Of a stretch of 64,000 nt of DNA, positions 51,664 through 62,059 are shown in pieces. Position 1 is the first letter of the stretch; every line of letters begins with the position of its first letter. The DNA lies in assembly GCA_037903355.1 (NCBI GenBank), contig JBAJFE010000038.1, forward strand, positions 2,666,001 to 2,730,000, given 5' to 3'. The translations under genes and the position numbers were made by a program. This DNA comes from Trichuris trichiura (lineage: Eukaryota > Nematoda > Enoplea > Trichinellida > Trichuridae). The notes beneath the pieces are model-generated. The model was given only the letters and a program-made list of their open reading frames with translations, did not search any database and was not told the DNA's origin.

Positions 51664-53115
51664 TCATGTAGGCAGATTGCAGGCAATTGCGCCCAGGTAG
51701 TCCATAATTGCAGGGTGACTTACTCGATCGGTGATTATTTCCACAAGTTTTTCTTCCCCGCGAACACGATTCTGTTTTTTGTTAGTCGTCTTCTCTCCTC
51801 TTCGGATTCGTTCACATCGGTTTTTAACGTTCCGCTGTTCATTTCGAATTTCATTTATCATTCGGTGCACACCGACATGTGCTCAGCCGACTAAGTTTTC
51901 CCATCTGCTGTGCCATGCCTTCACATTGTTTTGGGTACGCGACATTCTATTCAGGAAGCAGCGATGCACGGACCATAAATTCGGCGGTGACATCAGTGAC
52001 GACCGTACGCATGTACCATTGCACAGCCTTCTCCTTACCTTATCTCTTACGAAAGTTGCATCGAACCATTCCGACAGTTCAGCGGTTTCGATTGATATGC
52101 TGTCCTTTATTTCGTCATAAGCTTCCGGAATTTCCTCTGGTCGAAGGAAAGGCAAAGCGAACAAGCACTTAATTTTTGACCTTAAGCTTGCGTCCGTGTT
52201 GTATCGTGCAGATAATCCATACGACTGTACTTTTCGCCAAATATACTGTGAAAAATGGAAGTAACAGACTGAGTTTTCAACGCCTTCAAAAGTGCCTCTA
52301 CAAGCGTTGATGACGGCCAGCTCTAAGTCTGTCATTATGATTGACGGTGACAGTTGGAATCCACTTTCTATTGCAGAATCAGAGAGATCTTCAAACAATC
52401 GCTTGTAAAGTGCCTCTCGTTTTCCAGTCATTATTGCGTAAATGAGCGGAAAAGTCATCCGCTTGTCCTGACCGACGGGAGCATGGATCGTATACAGCTG
52501 GTAAAAGATAGTTGGTAAGTCTTGAAAGTGCCGTCCATTACCCAATAAGAGGCATTTGCAAGCTTCTGAATATTGTCTGCAGTTGCAAAAATAAGTGGTC
52601 TTCCTTCGGGAAAGCTTGTATCTTTAATCATGAATGGCCGTCCATCTAATGTGCTTCACAACTGCGCAGGAATGTCAACGTCTGTCAGCGTTGTTGGTTC
52701 CGGTGGTCGTTGAGCTCGTCGTGCTCTTTTCGCTATTTGCCGCAATGCATCCGACGATGGTAAGGACGCGGCCACATCCAATGAACAAGAAGTTGTGCAT
52801 GACTGAATTATTTGTCAAGGCCCTGCCACTTCGCACCGCAGTCTTAACTTCTTCAATAACTTTCAGGACGCCTGCCTCATTTGGATTTGGCACGTGGTTG
52901 TGGTCCGCAAATGTAACCAGCAGGTGCTGTCCATGTGAAAGTCTCCTACTAACTGCCCGACCACGACAGTACAATGTTTTTCTGCTGTCGCATGACCAGT
53001 AGTAACGATCTCCAGAGCATCTATCCTTCACGAACAAGTATCCTCGCGCACTTAGCTTATCGCTGCCTCTCGCAGAACGAACTGTCTCACAAATTTCTTC
53101 CATACTCATAAACAA
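51664..53115 (-). pseudogene. MULE transposase with N-terminal FLYWCH zinc finger
   Basis: From an ATG at 53115: MFMSMEEICETVRSARGSD, then GYLFVKDRCSGDRYYWSCD, LYCRGRAVSRRL and FADHNHVPNP (FLYWCH finger, CX..CX..HXH). A long frame ends at 52675. The next block has FPEGRPLIFATADNIQKLA and VMDGTFKT (first catalytic Asp). After a frameshift near 52520: IFYQLYTIHAPVGQDKRM, FPLIYAIMTGKREALYKRL, IIMTDLELAVINACRGTF (second Asp), CYFHFSQYIWRKVQSYGL, ALPFLRPEEIPEAYDEI, to 51883. The C-terminal charged part is 51870-51664. One or two frameshifts only, so it is comparatively young. Confidence 0.9.
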
Positions 53116-53189
53116 AATACGGCAATGAACTTCCGCAAATCAGCTACAGCAGCAAATGATTACCCTCAGAAAGCCATTCGTTTATATAA

Positions 53190-53547
53190 GCACGTTCTGA
53201 CCCTAAACGGTCATTTGAGACAAATTGCTGATTCCTGGAATTGCATTTTCCAGGAAATTACACTTCCGAGAAATAGCTAATAATTGTCCTCAGCAAGCCA
53301 TACCTATATATGCGGGCACGTTTTGACCCTAAACGAACATTTGAGGCAAATAGCCATTCGGGAAATGAATTTCCGGCAAATGACCATTCGGATAAATAAA
53401 CGTTCGGCAGACGTACCTTCAGGCTAATGATCGTTCGGCAACTGACCATTCAGGCAAGTGGCCTATCCGGCAAGCGACCGTTCAGGCTAATGACCGTTCG
53501 GCAAATGACCGTCCGGCAAATAACCGTACGGGAAATGAACGTCTCCC
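53190..53547. repeat. MULE right subterminal array
   Basis: The same unit in reverse orientation (TGACCGTTCGGCAA, TGACCATTCAGGCAA and variants), about ten clear units from 53340 to 53547, with more diverged units further in. Confidence 0.85.
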
Positions 53548-53829
53548 GTCAACAACATAATCGCAACCACAGAGAAGAAATATCCCTTTTTTACTTCGAA
53601 AACGTAAACGACAGGCGACTGGAACAAGCCGATGAGAGCGACAGCAAGGGAAGGCCAGAACGATGCCAGCGACTGCTGAGAGCAAACAACGCGAAAAAAG
53701 CTCTAGCAACCTGGACAGTCGTTATCTTGAACAAAGCAGTGGTCCACGCTACTGAAGTGCGCACACACACTATCGTGCCGCCTCCTGCTTGTCACCGAAG
53801 ATTAACAACGTCGGCTTGTCCTGCAGGGA

Positions 53830-54845
53830 TGGTCGCTTTCACCGCCCGTCGTGCAGTTTCAGTAGTTTCGGTCGCGCTGTTCATCACAACTTTCTTTACT
53901 GTTATTTCGTCTATACGCGTTTCTATCATCAGATTGACTACTTTCACGTACTTTCACTTTTGCGTACTTTCACTTCACGTGTTACTCAGACGTTGTCTCT
54001 CAGCCGCTGCAGCGTCGGTGAAATGTAGGTTTCTTTCTGGTAAGCGTGCCTGTCATTTGTTTTGTCTTCATTAAACAGCATGACGATCACCCTTTTTTTG
54101 CTCTCGTCCAATTCTAAACCAAGAAGCACACCTTATGTCCAGGTTTAGACTTACGCTAGGGCAGAACAGGATAGTAGGCAGTCCTACAGTACGATGACGG
54201 CGGGAATGGTGAAACACATCGTCGCTGTCGGCAGTGTTGCATTCTTCCAGTAATAGGCTGTCGACCGCATCCCTGCACCAGTAAAACGATTAGGTTGGCC
54301 TTTGTTGCGCTGGCATCATAATCCCCACTTGACCTCTTTTGAACTTACCTTCTCAACTTCCGCCGGGCCACTAATAAATGAGACCCCTGACCGTTAACCT
54401 TCGTAGTTTTGGACGAACCACTAATCGTATAACCAGCATGCACCATTGGTGCCCCATTGTAGTCCCGGTGCGAGCAATGAAGGCGCAGCTGTATCATTCA
54501 CTCACGACTATTGTTTTGCAAGGGTCAGTAACCGAAACGAAGAGGGTCGCAACGCAGACCAGACCGTCGACCTTCGACGTTTCAGACGATTCACTAATCG
54601 TTTAACCAGCATGCGCCACTGCTGCCCCATTGTACTTCTGGTGCCAGCAATAAATGCGCGGCTGTTTCATTTCCTCACCTTTACTGTTCCCCAAAGGTCA
54701 GTAACCGCATCAATGACACTTCTCGACACTATTCCCTTTCGGCATGTGTTCAGCTAGCCACAGTAGACGTCCCTCCCGTTGTTCTGCTAATCACACTTCA
54801 TTACGCATTATCATCGCGTATTGCCAATTGATATTGCCGCCTGCT
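53830..54845. mobile_element. Merlin-type fragments M5 and M6
   Basis: 53830-54386 matches the reversed left part of M2, including the empty site of the pogo-like element and an end with AACTTCCGCCGGGCC and GAGACC. 54387-54845 consists of Merlin subterminal tandem repeats and an end like ATTGATATTGCCGCC. No target duplications were found and no transposase. Confidence 0.65.
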
Positions 54846-55194
54846 CTGTTCAGGTGAACGAAACAGAAGAGATCCATTCGCCGCGTTTTCAGAATGTGCC
54901 ATAGTTATTACGATATATTTGCACCTGCTTCACGATTCAACCAGCAATTAGCGCATGTTGGCATAGCAGTGTCTCTGCTGTACACTTTTGTCAACGATTA
55001 CTATCACTTGCCATAGCTCTGTAAAAAGTCGACTCCCTTTTTCTTTCCTTTCTTTCTTCGCGTCTATTGTCCACGCAGCTGCAATGCAAGCATACGCGTT
55101 AGCGACAGGGAAGTGCGTGTGCTGCTCATGCATTTTTTGGAAACACTTTGTCAGTGCGGTTGCTTTTCTCCTACGCTCGCTTCGGTTTTGCAAG

Positions 55195-55530
55195 ATGCCA
55201 CTGCAAGAAGAGCTGCTGGAGTTGCAGTCGAACGTAGAGTTGAAGGGCAGGTTGTCACAGGGTCGTCAGCAGTTCTGGCTGCACAAAGGAGTCCCGGAGT
55301 TGTACCCTGGCGTATGGGATGTGGTAAAAAAAGTTACTGATTTGTCCTCCCCCATTGAGTCTAGTCTTGCACGCATGAAGTATCGTTACGGACTCAGTGA
55401 CAAAGAAACGTACTCAGCTGCAAGTAGTCAGACGCGGCGGTCTCTGTCTGCCATTAAACTCGATCGAGCCCAACATCGACAAGCTAGTTCCGCCGTGGAC
55501 GAGCCGTGCAGCTTCAGTATTCTCGAAAAA
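55195..55530 (+). pseudogene. hAT-A3 transposase C-terminal remnant
   Basis: The frame includes PLQEELLELQSNVELKGRL, QQFWLHKGVPELYPGVWD and VVKKVTDLSS, corresponding to the last third of hAT-A2 (QEELPKLQSNMELKARLSQG). The dimerisation domain follows in shifted frames (SDKETYSAASSQTRRSL). Degenerate. Confidence 0.75.
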
Positions 55531-55549
55531 CAGTTTTCAGTAATAAACC

Positions 55550-56402
55550 GGGTCTTGTATGTTGACTCCCCACCGGAAGTTCGGGCGGCAACTTCAAAGA
55601 ACGTCAAGTCGGGATTACTACGTCACCTGAACAATGGCGACTTAAGCTATTGTTCACTGTGCACTGATGCGAGCGATGCGTATCAGCGAAGGAACGCTGC
55701 ACACCTGGAAACAGTTGGCTGTTCTGGTAATTGTTTCCAAGTGCGTGCTATAACCCTGCCGGCCATCCTGTCCTGCCCTAGCCTAAGCCTAAACCTTAAC
55801 ATGACGCGTGTTCGTTGCTGCTGTTGAGTTATGCAGTTTTGACCGTGGCGCAAACGACAAGAAGCATAGCGCAAAGTAACGTTATTTAGCGATCACTGAA
55901 CACGCGAGCAATGAGTAACGCAAAAAAGGAAAAAGCGTACGTACTGCTAACGCAGGCGCTCAGCCTGACGAAGGCGACGCGTCGATTTCGCTGGAGGCGC
56001 ATCCGACGGGTTCACTCGGGTGTACCTAATCAGGCAGAAGGTGTCAGTGCCTCCTTACGGTGCCTCCACTTGTCGATGGGAAGTTGTCACTAGATCCCGG
56101 GACAGACACAACGCAGAATGAGATTTACCCTGTCTACCAAGGCACGCCTCAGCTCGGACAGTTGACCTGCGATGTTTTTCATGAATTGCTAGACGACGTC
56201 TCAGCTTGAACACCTGCAGGCCCCATTGTGTTTCCCGTAACTTCAATGCATGCGCAGCTGCTTAATTCCATCCTTTCACTAAACTTGACGATAACGTCCG
56301 TCCCGTTGTGCCCATAACAACCATTTATTACGCTGCAGAGTCGCAGATTACACTTTGAAGTAGCCGCCAGAACTTCCGGTGGGGAGACAACCTACTAGAC
56401 CC
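55550..56402. mobile_element. Merlin non-autonomous copy M4, 853 bp
   Basis: Left end GGGTCTTGTATGTTGACTCC and right end (reversed) GGGTCTAGTAGGTTGTCTCC, paired for about 50 bp. Octamers AATAAACC (55542-55549) and AATAAATC (56403-56410) match at 7 of 8. A TTAGGC-type tract is at 55777-55796. hAT-A1 and A2 show the empty site. Confidence 0.88.
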
Positions 56403-57026
56403 AATAAATCTGTACAGCTGCAGTTGACCTTCTAGCGTTGCAACCAATTCAGCAAATCGGTGCGCTGAAATTAGCCAATCACAATAGGGGGCCCAGACAT
56501 CCGGAAGCGTTCTCAGGGGGGTCCGAACGGCCTTCCGTTTGTGAAACATTGGTACAGACAAAGCGTTTGCAGAAAATGCGTGAGCAGCACACGCAATTCC
56601 CTGTCGCTAACGGGTATGCTTGCATTGTAGCTGCATGGAGAATAGACGCGGAGAAAGAAAGAGAAGAAAAAGAAAGTCCGCTTTTTAAAGAGCTGGGGCA
56701 AGAGATGGTAATCGTTGACAAAATTATAAAGAAGCTACGCCAACAGGCGCTAATTGCTGGTTGAAACGTAAAGCAGGTGCAAATATATCGCAAAGACTAT
56801 AGCGCATTCTGATAACGCAGGCAACTAGTCTCTGATGTGAATCATGTGCTTTGCGCTCATTTCTTTTCAGCAGAAAGCTTTTGTTACTCAACCCTACGCC
56901 GGAAAGGTCCCGGTGTCAAACCTGCGATCCCTTCTGCCGTGTGTTCTGAATGGTCATTTTCACGAGCGGTGATTGGTTCATGTGGTGGAGTGGGGGTAGC
57001 CAGCATCACGCATAGAATGCAACTTT

Positions 57027-57274
57027 GAAAAAACTTTATTATGGATCGGTTCCCGTTTATGTATATAAAAGATACGCCGGAGCTTTCGGGGGTAATTCGA
57101 GACCCGTTATCAGCGGTCTAAAGTTGTAAATTACAACTTAAGACCGCCGACGACGGGTCTCGAATGACCCGAAAGCTCCGGAGTATCTTTTATATAGATA
57201 AACGGGAACCGATCCGTAATAAAGTTTTTTCATTATGAAAATATACGGTCCCGTATCAAGAGACCACGTTTTCA
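57027..57274. mobile_element. Penelope-like element P5: inverted pair of tails, 13-bp TSD
   Basis: Flanked by AGAATGCAACTTT at 57014-57026 and 57275-57287. Fourth Penelope subfamily. The arms meet near 57130 (GTTGTAAATTACAAC). The right arm carries the extra about 43-bp extension ending CCACGTTTTCA. Confidence 0.92.
57144..57181 (+). ncRNA. Hammerhead-ribozyme-like motif, P5 right arm (core mutated)
   Basis: Stem I CCG/CGG, box CCGACGA (one change from CTGACGA), extra C, stem II GGGTC/GACCC, GAAA, AG:CU, cleavage position C. The left arm (57077-57116, minus) has CTGATAA instead. Both cores look inactive, but the helices pair. Confidence 0.65.
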
Positions 57275-57480
57275 AGAATGCAACTTTATCTTAACCAGTA
57301 CGCACAATGCCTGACCCTCGAACCCCACCTACCGATGCACCTCAACACGACGGTTCAGGTGGGGCATTTGCCCCACACAGCTCAAATGGGTTCCCCAACT
57401 GGCCCCTTGGCGTTTTGGGCTCCCCTTAGATTTCGAAAGAGCTCTCCAGTGGAGCACCTGCCCCACCATGAGAAACACTG

Positions 57481-57871
57481 CCTTAGGCTATTGTTCTGTC
57501 ATGGATCATTGTCCGCTTTCGATCATTCTCGCGTATAGTATATAATTGTTTGCTCTTTTTTCTCCAGTTCTCGCAGAAATGGCTATTGTCCGAAGCCAAT
57601 GTTCCGGCTGTGTAAAGAATTATCGCACAGGTGGCTGTGTTCCCTTAGATAACAATGGAAAGATTAGCGGCGGCAAACCTTTGAAGAAGCGACGGAGGAC
57701 TTACCGGCGTTAAGTCTGCGCCTTTTGTCCAGCTGGCAGTGTCACCGGTGCGCGTGAAGTTTCTAAAACACCTTTTTAAAAGGAACTATAAAGAATCGGT
57801 TAGGTCAGGGTTCTCGTCCCAATCTGCTCGCAGACATGCAGTAATTGCAGAAATGAACAACGGAAGGCAGC
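57481..57871. other. No gene recognised
   Basis: About 390 bases with a pyrimidine tract and CAG near 57570 but no coding signature. Confidence 0.35.
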
Positions 57872-57873
57872 TA

Positions 57874-58730
57874 CAGGCGGCCCTCGTTATCCGCGGATTC
57901 TATACAACGCGGTTCGTCCGGCGTGAAATAGTGACGTCATCTTTTCACAAAAACATGCGCACTGCTGGCTATTTTCCGGCAAGCGCAGGTCCTGAAGGAT
58001 ATGATTGCTGAATACGATCCGTCCATGGAACGTCGCATCATGGTTACACGAGGAATAACGGCTTCGTTGAGCCGCTACAAGACTTATTCGATCAAGCGAA
58101 GAGAAGGCAGAGACAGCTCCCTATAACAATGTTTTTAAAGAAAACTCCAGCAGCTGCGGAGACTAACATTTTAAGGCGAGAAGCTTTGTTACCAACAAGT
58201 TCAAAAACCTTGTTGACTGGGCGTTCTCCAGGAGATCTGCGCCCACCTACAGAAAGTGGATAAATTGATTCATGATGCCCCAAACGTTTCTGCCGTAGAC
58301 GAGGATGTATTCTGTGTGATTTTCACTATTTCTGTTTAAATGCGCCTATGCATTTTATATTTCCCCTGCTCTGTACCCATTCCGCGCACCAGTAAATCGC
58401 TTAGCTCATTAAAGCAAGGCGATTCCCAGGCGTTTAAGGAAAGAACATCTTACTTTTTTCCTTTCTTGTATCTAACGGCCCGAACTCTGATAGCTGGCCC
58501 CATTGATGTCTTTATCGCGTAGCTAGATTCCGTAGTACCAAGCTTCGAAGAATCACTAGGTATGATAACCGTTCTTGAAGGAATTCAAGCGGACAGGACG
58601 AAATACGCAGCTAGAATATAAGATATTTGGCCTTTTTCATAAGGTATCCTATATAACGCGGAATTCAACTTAACGCAGTAAAATGCTCAAAACGTTGGAC
58701 GAATTAACCGCGGATAACGAGGGCCGCCTG
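57874..58730 (+). mobile_element. Tigger T3, 857-bp deletion derivative, TA duplication
   Basis: Starts CAGGCGGCCCTCGTTATCC and ends in its complement GGGCCGCCTG, with TA at 57872-57873 and 58731-58732. It keeps only the 3' end of the transposase (AEYDPSMER, VTRGITASL) and the 3' non-coding part. It also supplies the uninterrupted version of the region where hAT-B2 entered T1. Confidence 0.92.
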
Positions 58731-58732
58731 TA

Positions 58733-59593
58733 TATTAGAGCAGGACGAGCGTAGTAAACATACAGTAGTCCCGTCAACAGCGAAATTTAAAACGCTTTTT
58801 TGTTTACTGCGCGATGCGTCTGCTACGTTCCAAAGAAGGCCACTAGCAAATGTAGGAGTTGTTTTAAAGACTTCTCCAACATAATTAGCCCACCGTAAGG
58901 TCTATGTCCCGCTAGTTGAACAATTTGTTTTCTCAATCGCGCTGATTTCATCTTGTGCTTATCGAAGTCAGCATTTATGCAGCGCGTAAACGTGCAAGTA
59001 GGACTATGGTTACCATTCTGGAGCCTAGTTTGGGTTCGTTCCTTAAGTGACCTCTCGCTGTTATTTCGACCTCTGTCGCTTCACGACATAGGCTATCTCG
59101 ACAGGCATGCTTTAGCGGCATAGTTTTGCTTAGAATTTAATGTGACCGAGAGTGGTGCGAAAGTTAGATAACATTTTATGTGTTACCGAAAATGCAGATG
59201 AAACCCGGAAGCTTCTTTCTGTGTTCTTGTGGTCATCCTGTTGCACCATCATCTAAACGTAGACATATGGGTTATATTTCAGCTTAGACTTAAACAAAAT
59301 CGCAACTGCAGAGCTAGCATGCTTGCCAATAAAGGCAGAGCAGGATAGCTTGCAGATTTTCAGAGAGAAACTTGTAATCAGGATAAGTTGTTTGCAGGAA
59401 GCGAAGTTCAAGTTTTCTTCGGTTTCCATAGTGCGTAAACTCGTATGAGTAGGCTACAATTACTGTGCGCATACTACGCACGAGAAGGCGAAGCCTATGC
59501 ACACCGCAACCACTATGCATTATTACGTGTTCATCCTATTCATCGGCAAAAACAACGAACAACATGACAGTTTTATTTGCAATACAATTGTTA
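58733..59593. other. No gene recognised
   Basis: No domain, terminal repeat or family match was recognised on either strand. Confidence 0.4.
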
Positions 59594-59606
59594 CGAGGTG
59601 TGTATA

Positions 59607-59767
59607 TAGTAGATCTTTAGATTCACGGGTTTGGCCTGTTGGATGTATCTGTAAGTAAACTTCAAAATGCCCTACCAAATACATCCAACAGGCCAAACCC
59701 GTGAATCTGAAGATCTACTATGAGACAATTCAAGCCTGTTAAAAGACATCCTGTCTTTCGAAACATC
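59607..59767. mobile_element. Penelope-like element P6: minimal inverted tails, 13-bp TSD
   Basis: Flanked by CGAGGTGTGTATA at 59594-59606 and 59768-59780. P3 subfamily. Only the last about 70 bp of the tail on the left and about 90 bp on the right are present, without the ribozyme-like region. The right arm has the longer 3' end. Confidence 0.92.
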
Positions 59768-59979
59768 CGAGGTGTGTATAATTCATCTGTCCAAATAGGA
59801 CCGTATAGCGTATAGCTTGAGGATTGACCGCACGACAACAAACGAGTGGCACTGGGTGGTGTGGTGTTGCACGCGCGGTAACAACTGGCGGTGAGAAAAA
59901 GTTTGTCAATGGCGAATACTGCACTAAGGCCCTAACTAGAGACGGAAGGCCATCGCCTCATATCGAGCATGCGATCCGA

Positions 59980-61400
59980 AGCAGGAAAATGGGAAAGTTA
60001 AGAGTTGCATTTTCGTGAATATCTGGGAATCAACGGTGTGACTGAAAAGAAACGTGAAGAGAAACTGCTTCCTCACATCATTAGATCCGTTATGCTTCGA
60101 GAAGCTCTGGATTGCATGTTTGCCGAAAACATCGTTCGACTTTTGTTACGAAAAAACCAAGTCAACGATAGAAAAGCTCGATAGTAGGCAAGTGCTTCTG
60201 ATTACAGACGGGCAAATTGTATTACAGCTAGGCCAGGCGAACACGATCCTTCGACCGCCAAGATGTTTGACAGATGCACAAATGAAATTCAACACTAGCC
60301 CTATTTATTTTCCTCCTAGAAATTTGACAGTTTCCCATCGTTTTACCTACTGTTTGTTACCAGTAATTCTATAGATCAGTGATTCTCACGGCGGGGCATG
60401 TGCCTCAACGGGGGTCCTTTTGATCTGTGGAGGGCATATGCCCCACCTAGGCGATCGTGTTGAAGTGCATAGGAAGGTATGCCCAGCGGGTAGGGTATTG
60501 TGCCTCCCGCCAAAGACGAAGTTGCATGCTGTTGCGATCCGCAATTCTGATTGGTTGGAAGGATGATCAGGGGGAGCCGGCTCGGAGGTGAGAAAGTAAG
60601 TGTTCGACGCACTATCCAGGAAACGTTTTCTCTTTGTGCAGCACCTACAATATGACGTCCCGGCTACCCTCCATCCTCCCATGCAGCCAGTCAGCGCGCT
60701 CAAAACTGACTAATTAGAATTAGGGGGCCCAAACGCTCGGAAACGTTCACAGGGAGGCCGTGGCGACCCTGACTTTGAGAAACACTGCTACAGAGCATTA
60801 GGTTCAGAAACATCTGCAGGTGTTGGTTAAAAATGAACTGCGACATGGCAGTTCCACTAGTCTATCCGACAGCGGGAACAATTCCATCCAAGTAAATCTG
60901 CCAAATGGCCATCGGTTAAATGGTCGGCGGTCAAATGGCGGCAGCTAAATGTCTTGTACCCTGGGCCAGGAGGCACATCAATCAGCAATGTGGTTCGCAA
61001 ATGAACTAAAGCGCGCGGCAGAAAACTGCGATTTTGATACTTATAACTGGGAAGCAGCCTGGATCGTCTAATTCGTCAATCAAATGTCAAGTGAACATTA
61101 TGAAAGAAAGTTGTTGGCCAAGGAGAAAGGCATCACCCTAGAAGGCCAGTTAGTTTTGTCCAAATTGGCGAATAAGTCTGCAGTCCCCAACCAGTGTCTC
61201 TGATCAAAAAACCTGGAATTTGTAACGTGATCAGGAAATCGAGCCAAGCTACCTTACGATAGAACAAAAATGTTTTTCCTGTGGGAAGAAGGGACAACTG
61301 CTAGCCGAGTGTTTATTCAAGAAAGCGAGTTACCTTAACTGTGGACGTGACGGGCATCTGTCAAGAATAGGCAACAAGCTAACGTTAGGCCGCTGCAGCA
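59980..61400 (+). pseudogene. Gypsy-E gag with two knuckles
   Basis: FLTSLDPLCFEKLWIACLP at about 60065-60125 is a gypsy capsid motif. After hAT-A5, 60970-61130 reads QEAHQSAMWFANELKRAAEN and YERKLLAKEKGITLEGQL, the capsid C-terminal region. Knuckles at about 61270-61370: CFSCGKKGQLLAEC, then NCGRDGHLSR with the first Cys lost. Several stops. Confidence 0.72.
60377..60787 (+). mobile_element. Short hAT-A5, 411 bp
   Basis: Starts CAGTGATTCTCACGG and ends CTTTGAGAAACACTG. Octamers CTATAGAT (60369-60376) and CTACAGAG (60788-60795) match at 6 of 8. Non-coding derivative of hAT-A, inside gypsy E. Confidence 0.82.
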
Positions 61401-61919
61401 GGCCGGGCCGAGCGCCGAGAAGGAAGCGCGCAGCGGCACGACAAGTGTGCATAGTGACTGTGACAAGTGGAGCAGATTTGAATGATGAATGATGGGGCGT
61501 TCATAGACGCCTACTTTTTTGGTGTCCGAATGAGAATAAACAGCCAACTGGTAATGACGGAATTGGAGGCGGAAGCAGCTGTCAGGATTGTGGATACGAG
61601 ATGATGGGAAAGAATAAGGAAGCCTGATCTTTGTCCGCCATCACATCACCTAAAGAGCTACAGGGGCCATGAACTAGTTCTGAAAAGAGATGTGCGGTTG
61701 CCAGTTCGGTACCTCCGCTGTTCAGAATAAGCAGCTTTTGTAAGTTATTGCAAACTGCCCTGTCACTAACGCTCTGGGAAGGGACTGGGAGTTTTTCACG
61801 CTCTTTCCTCCCGAAAGAGCAAGCGGTAATATCAAGGGGCAGTGCGCGACGATAAGACGGATCAGCGGAACAATGGGAGGGACGTCTCACGGCGGGTCAC
61901 TGAACACTGGACAATAGAC

Positions 61920-62049
61920 CATCACACTATGTGTAGGCTTAGGCTTAGGCTAGGGCAGGACAAGACGGCCGGCAGACATACAGTACCCAGTTGACCTCCT
62001 TTGAAATTGCCGCCTGCTCTTGCGGAGGGAACGAGCATGAAAAGACCCA
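61920..62049. mobile_element. Merlin terminal fragment inside gypsy E
   Basis: Contains TAGGCTTAGGCTTAGGCT (61934-61951), then GACCTCCTTTGAAATTGCCG and an end GAAAAGACCC at 62049. The other end of the element was not located. Confidence 0.65.
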
Positions 62050-62059
62050 GGGACTGAAT

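Larger units (their letters stand above)
50942..53547 (-). mobile_element. Mutator-like element (MULE) with FLYWCH domain, 9-bp TSD
   Basis: Flanked by perfect 9-bp duplications GTCAACAAC (50933-50941 and 53548-53556), the hallmark size for MULEs. hAT-B3 provides the empty site (GTCAAGAACATAATCGC near 44769). Both ends are arrays of a unit of about 16 bp in opposite orientation. The coding region on the minus strand has FLYWCH and MULE transposase domains. A Penelope pair (51209-51626) is inserted in it; the MULE alone is about 2.2 kb. Confidence 0.92.
48534..53820 (-). mobile_element. hAT-B4, transposase copy carrying a solo LTR and a MULE; right end lost
   Basis: Starts CAAGGGTAGGGAATC after GCCTAAAC (48526-48533). 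The interior matches hAT-B3 in three blocks, 48534-49599, 49961-50941 and 53548-53820, separated by a 361-bp solo LTR and a 2606-bp MULE, each with its own target duplication. The right terminus and second duplication are missing; the match ends near 53820. Confidence 0.87.
54850..56543 (+). mobile_element. hAT-A3, 5'-truncated, holding Merlin M4
   Basis: Matches hAT-A1 from about 6800 onward and ends TTTGTGAAACATTG followed by GTACAGAC. Merlin M4 is inserted after the transposase end. The left terminus is missing next to Merlin fragment M6. Confidence 0.8.
56552..57480 (-). mobile_element. hAT-A7 fragment, reverse orientation, holding Penelope P5
   Basis: Matches hAT-A1 reversed (6441 to about 7090) and ends ATGAGAAACACTG at 57480, followed by CCTTAGGC. 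Truncated at the other side against the end of hAT-A3. Confidence 0.75.

Noticed and set aside
53427..54074. 215-codon plus-strand open frame with repeated TVRQ-like residues
   Set aside because: The repeats are the translated 16-bp MULE array, followed by hAT-B4 and Merlin non-coding sequence. It is not a gene.
57540..57720. Possible exon with CX2C-like residues after a pyrimidine tract and CAG
   Set aside because: The frame is short, without recognisable domain or a good donor, so not supported.
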